6,112 nucleotides of DNA. Origin: an uncultured Porphyromonadaceae bacterium. GTDB taxonomy: Bacteria; Bacteroidota; Bacteroidia; Bacteroidales; Muribaculaceae. Shown piece after piece: positions 3,899 to 6,112 of the stretch. The stretch spans positions 1 through 6,112 of the forward strand of contig USGZ01000117.1 in NCBI GenBank assembly GCA_900554265.1. Direction: 5' to 3'. The position numbers and the translations under genes were made by a program. How positions within the stretch are numbered: position 1 is the first letter of the stretch; every line of letters starts with the position of its first letter. The notes below the pieces were generated by a model that had not been told where the DNA came from, did no database searches, and saw nothing but the letters and a program-made list of their open reading frames with translations.

Positions 3899-5290
3899 AT
3901 GAGCGACAAGAGGAAGGATATCGTAAAGAGGTTTGAGCGTGGCGTCAGGGCTTTTGTCCGGGCGCACGGACTGCTTCATTCCGGAGCGCCGGTGATTGTG
4001 GCCCTCAGCGGCGGCGCCGATTCGGTGGCCCTGCTCGCCGCCCTGTCGCACCTTGGCTACGACTGCATCGCCGCCCACTGCAATTTCCACCTCCGCGGGC
4101 CCGAAAGCCGCCGCGATATGCTTCATGCCCAGGCGATTGCATCGCGCTTCGGCGTGGATTTCAGTCTGCGGGACTTCGACGTTCCGGCACGTATGGCCGC
4201 CACCGGCGAGTCGGTCGAAATGGCCTGTCGGGCGCTGCGCTATGACTGGTTTTCAAGCCTTGCGGATTCCTCCGGGGCCCAGGCCATTGCCGTAGGCCAC
4301 CACAGCGAGGACCGCGCCGAAACCTTTGTGCTCAACCTGATGCGCGGAGCCGGCATCCGCGGACTGACAAGCATGCGTCCGCGCAACGGCGCCGTGGTCC
4401 GTCCGCTGCTTTGGGCAACCCGCGGCGAAATCGAGGAATACCTTGAGGCCCAGGAGATTGAGTTCGTGAACGACAGCTCCAACGCCTCCGACGCGCATCG
4501 CCGCAACCGGGTCCGCAATACCCTGCTGCCGGCGCTCGAGGAAATGTTTCCCGGAGCTACGCAGTCGATTCTGCGCTCGATTGCGAATCTCGAGTCGGCC
4601 CGCGCCATCTATGAGGACGCCGTCGAAGGCAAGCGCAGGCAGTACGTCGGATCCGACGGCAGTATCTCCCTCGCTGAGCTATCCGCCGAGAACGAGGCCC
4701 CTACCCTGCTTTTCGAGTTTCTGCGCGAGCGCGGGTTCAACGCCACGCAGGTCTCCGACATGCTTGCAAACGCCTCGGGCTCAGGCGCTAAGTTTCAGTC
4801 CGCCGAGGGTCGCCTTGCCGAAATCGACCACGGAACGCTGAGAATCACCGAAGGCACGGGCAGCCGCGCAGCCGACCGCGAGTATCCCGTCAGCCTGCAG
4901 CGCGACATCCTCTACCCTACCAATATCCGCGTGACCCGCCATCCGGTCGAGCATTTCAAACCCGAGGGACGCAACCCCAACGTAGCCTTTATAGACGCTC
5001 GCTTCGCTGCAGCCGAAGGCTTTAGCTGGACGTTGCGGCACTGGCGCCGCGGCGACCGCATGACGCCCTTCGGAGCGCGAGCCGACAAACTCGTGAGCGA
5101 CATCTTCGCCGACGCGCACCTCTCGCCGGCTGCCAAGCGACAGACGTGGCTGCTCGTATGCAACGGCACCATCGCCTGGATTCCCGGACTGCGCAACGGC
5201 GCCTTTGCCAGCGTAGGCCCCGACAGCACAGGTTACCTGCGCCTCGAATATCTTCCCAACCACCCCACTTCTGCAGACAACAATCAATAA
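3899..5290 (+). CDS. tilS: tRNA(Ile)-lysidine synthetase
   Basis: This 463-residue enzyme uses ATP and lysine to convert C34 of the CAU-anticodon tRNA-Ile into lysidine, so that it reads AUA and is charged with isoleucine. It is normally essential. The N-terminal PP-loop ATPase domain carries SGGADS (37-42), the HCNFHLRGPESRRD segment (60-73), and GHHSEDRAETFVLNLMRGAG (133-152). The usual GHH-x-D-D is GHH-S-E-D here, a conservative change. NDSSN (191-195) and RNRVRN (202-207) are also family signatures. The C-terminal domain includes LRHWRRGDRMTPFGA (379-393) and IAWIPGLRNG (425-434), which bind the tRNA acceptor end. Length is usual for the family. An in-frame ATG at 3713 would add 62 residues coded by the 9-bp repeats and lies before the promoter, so 3899 is preferred. 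The glycosidase-like gene follows after 24 bp. Confidence 0.96.
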   Translation: MSDKRKDIVKRFERGVRAFVRAHGLLHSGAPVIVALSGGADSVALLAALSHLGYDCIAAHCNFHLRGPESRRDMLHAQAIASRFGVDFSLRDFDVPARMAATGESVEMACRALRYDWFSSLADSSGAQAIAVGHHSEDRAETFVLNLMRGAGIRGLTSMRPRNGAVVRPLLWATRGEIEEYLEAQEIEFVNDSSNASDAHRRNRVRNTLLPALEEMFPGATQSILRSIANLESARAIYEDAVEGKRRQYVGSDGSISLAELSAENEAPTLLFEFLRERGFNATQVSDMLANASGSGAKFQSAEGRLAEIDHGTLRITEGTGSRAADREYPVSLQRDILYPTNIRVTRHPVEHFKPEGRNPNVAFIDARFAAAEGFSWTLRHWRRGDRMTPFGARADKLVSDIFADAHLSPAAKRQTWLLVCNGTIAWIPGLRNGAFASVGPDSTGYLRLEYLPNHPTSADNNQ

Positions 5291-5314
5291 TACATTAAAC
5301 TTACAATAATACAC

Positions 5315-6112
5315 ATGAAAAGACAGACCACACTTCTTCTGCTTGCTCTCGGAGCGCTGACACAGGTGCAGGCGGCCGACATAGTGCGCACGGACGCCTA
5401 CCGCTGGCATGGCGACACCATTACGCAGGGCGAGTACATGGCTACTGCACCCTCGGCCTTCGAGATTGTCAGCACCTACTCGGCCCAGCCCGGCTACAGC
5501 TTCCCCATTGAAAAGACCTGGCGACTGAAAAACGACATCAGCGCCTATCCTCGGCTCCAGACCCCGAACACCCTGCACCAGGCAATCTACAACATGGCCC
5601 TCGACGAGATGGTCAATGCCGTAGAGCCCGATACCACCCTGCGTACCGGCAAGGAATGGAGCGGCGTATGGACGCGCGACGTGAGCTACTCCATCCTGCT
5701 CTCCATGGCTCAGATGCAGCCCCTGGCCTCGAAAATCTCGCTGATGAAGAAAGTGAACGCCGACGGCGTCATCATCCAGGACACCGGCAGCGGCGGCGCA
5801 TGGCCCATCAGCTCCGACCGCGAAATCTGGGCGCTGGCAGCCTACGAATTATATAAGGTGACAGGCGACCGCCAGTGGCTCGAATACATCTACCCCGTAA
5901 TCCGCAAGAGCCTGGCCGACGACGAACTGACCGTCATGGCCCCCGACGGCCTTGTCAAGGGCGAGACGAGCTTCATCGACTGGCGCGAGCAGAGCCACCC
6001 GCGCTGGATGCAGACAGCCGACATCTATAACTCCGAGGCCCTGAGCACATCCATAGTCCACGCACAGGCCCTGCGCGTGCTGGCCGACATCGCCACCGAA
6101 CTCGGCGACGCC
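5315..6112 (+). CDS. Secreted six-hairpin (alpha/alpha barrel) glycosidase-like protein, N-terminal part
   Basis: The frame is open from ATG 5315 to the window edge: 266 residues, C-terminus missing. Residues 1-20 (MKRQTTLLLLALGALTQVQA) form a signal peptide cut before A21, so the enzyme acts in the periplasm or at the surface. A beta-rich N-terminal portion (about 22-80) is followed by helices typical of an (alpha/alpha)6 barrel. Key marks are EWSGVWTRD (114-122), AWPISSDREIWALAAYELYK (162-181), TGDRQWLEYIYPVIRK (183-198) and SFIDWREQSHPRWMQ (219-233). The pattern of a helix ending in TGD, then W/F-L and a YP-containing helix recurs in GH63, GH78 and related six-hairpin families. Acidic residues such as D122, D222 and E225 are candidate catalytic or sugar-contacting residues, but I cannot assign a GH number or substrate. 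It lies 24 bp after tilS with no TAnnTTTG box in the gap, so it may be read from the tilS promoter. Confidence 0.8.
   Translation, partial: MKRQTTLLLLALGALTQVQAADIVRTDAYRWHGDTITQGEYMATAPSAFEIVSTYSAQPGYSFPIEKTWRLKNDISAYPRLQTPNTLHQAIYNMALDEMVNAVEPDTTLRTGKEWSGVWTRDVSYSILLSMAQMQPLASKISLMKKVNADGVIIQDTGSGGAWPISSDREIWALAAYELYKVTGDRQWLEYIYPVIRKSLADDELTVMAPDGLVKGETSFIDWREQSHPRWMQTADIYNSEALSTSIVHAQALRVLADIATELGDA

Noticed and set aside
3661..3909. 82-residue minus-strand open frame rich in Asn and Ser
   Set aside because: Its composition is produced by the 9-bp repeats, and it overlaps the tilS promoter and start.
4781..5578. 265-residue minus-strand open frame
   Set aside because: It is antisense to the well-supported tilS C-terminus and the glycosidase start. 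Long antisense frames are common in GC-rich coding DNA.

Overview
The window looks like a chromosomal segment of a member of the Bacteroidota, probably order Bacteroidales and plausibly a Muribaculaceae-like gut bacterium. The family is a guess; the phylum is better supported. Four promoters match the Bacteroidota housekeeping pattern (TTTG-like -33 box, about 18-22 bp spacer, TAnnTTTG -7 box), most start codons lack a usual Shine-Dalgarno sequence, and the tRNA gene does not encode its CCA end.

Layout. Positions 1-732 hold a minus-strand pair: a HAD-superfamily phosphatase followed by the first 32 codons of a GNAT acetyltransferase cut by the window edge. Positions 733-974 are a divergent intergenic region rich in dyads. 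It drives a plus-strand operon at 975-1873: a small polytopic membrane protein overlapping by 4 nt a 93-residue winged-helix regulator. Two near-identical palindromes (GGTTTA-N5-TAAACC) flank the predicted transcription start of this operon and are good candidates for autoregulatory operators. A bidirectional terminator separates it from a convergent 74-residue two-helix membrane protein (1972-2196, minus). Next come tRNA-Ser(GGA) with its own promoter, leader hairpin and terminator-like hairpin, and a secreted 268-residue protein of unknown function with a possible TonB-C-like end.

Positions 3386-3898 contain no intact gene. They hold three blocks of a degenerate 9-bp repeat and, between the first two, a decayed copy of about 100 bp of the membrane-protein gene at 975-1595. 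The promoter of tilS (tRNA-Ile lysidine synthetase, 3899-5290) lies at the end of this stretch and leaves almost no 5' leader. After 24 bp a secreted six-hairpin (alpha/alpha barrel) glycosidase-like gene begins and runs off the right edge.

The genes do not form one pathway. The most coherent unit is the membrane protein plus winged-helix regulator with paired operators; the most unusual observation is the relic of that membrane-protein gene, about 2.4 kb away, inside repeat-rich intergenic DNA. No CRISPR array, insertion sequence or recognisable defence system is visible.
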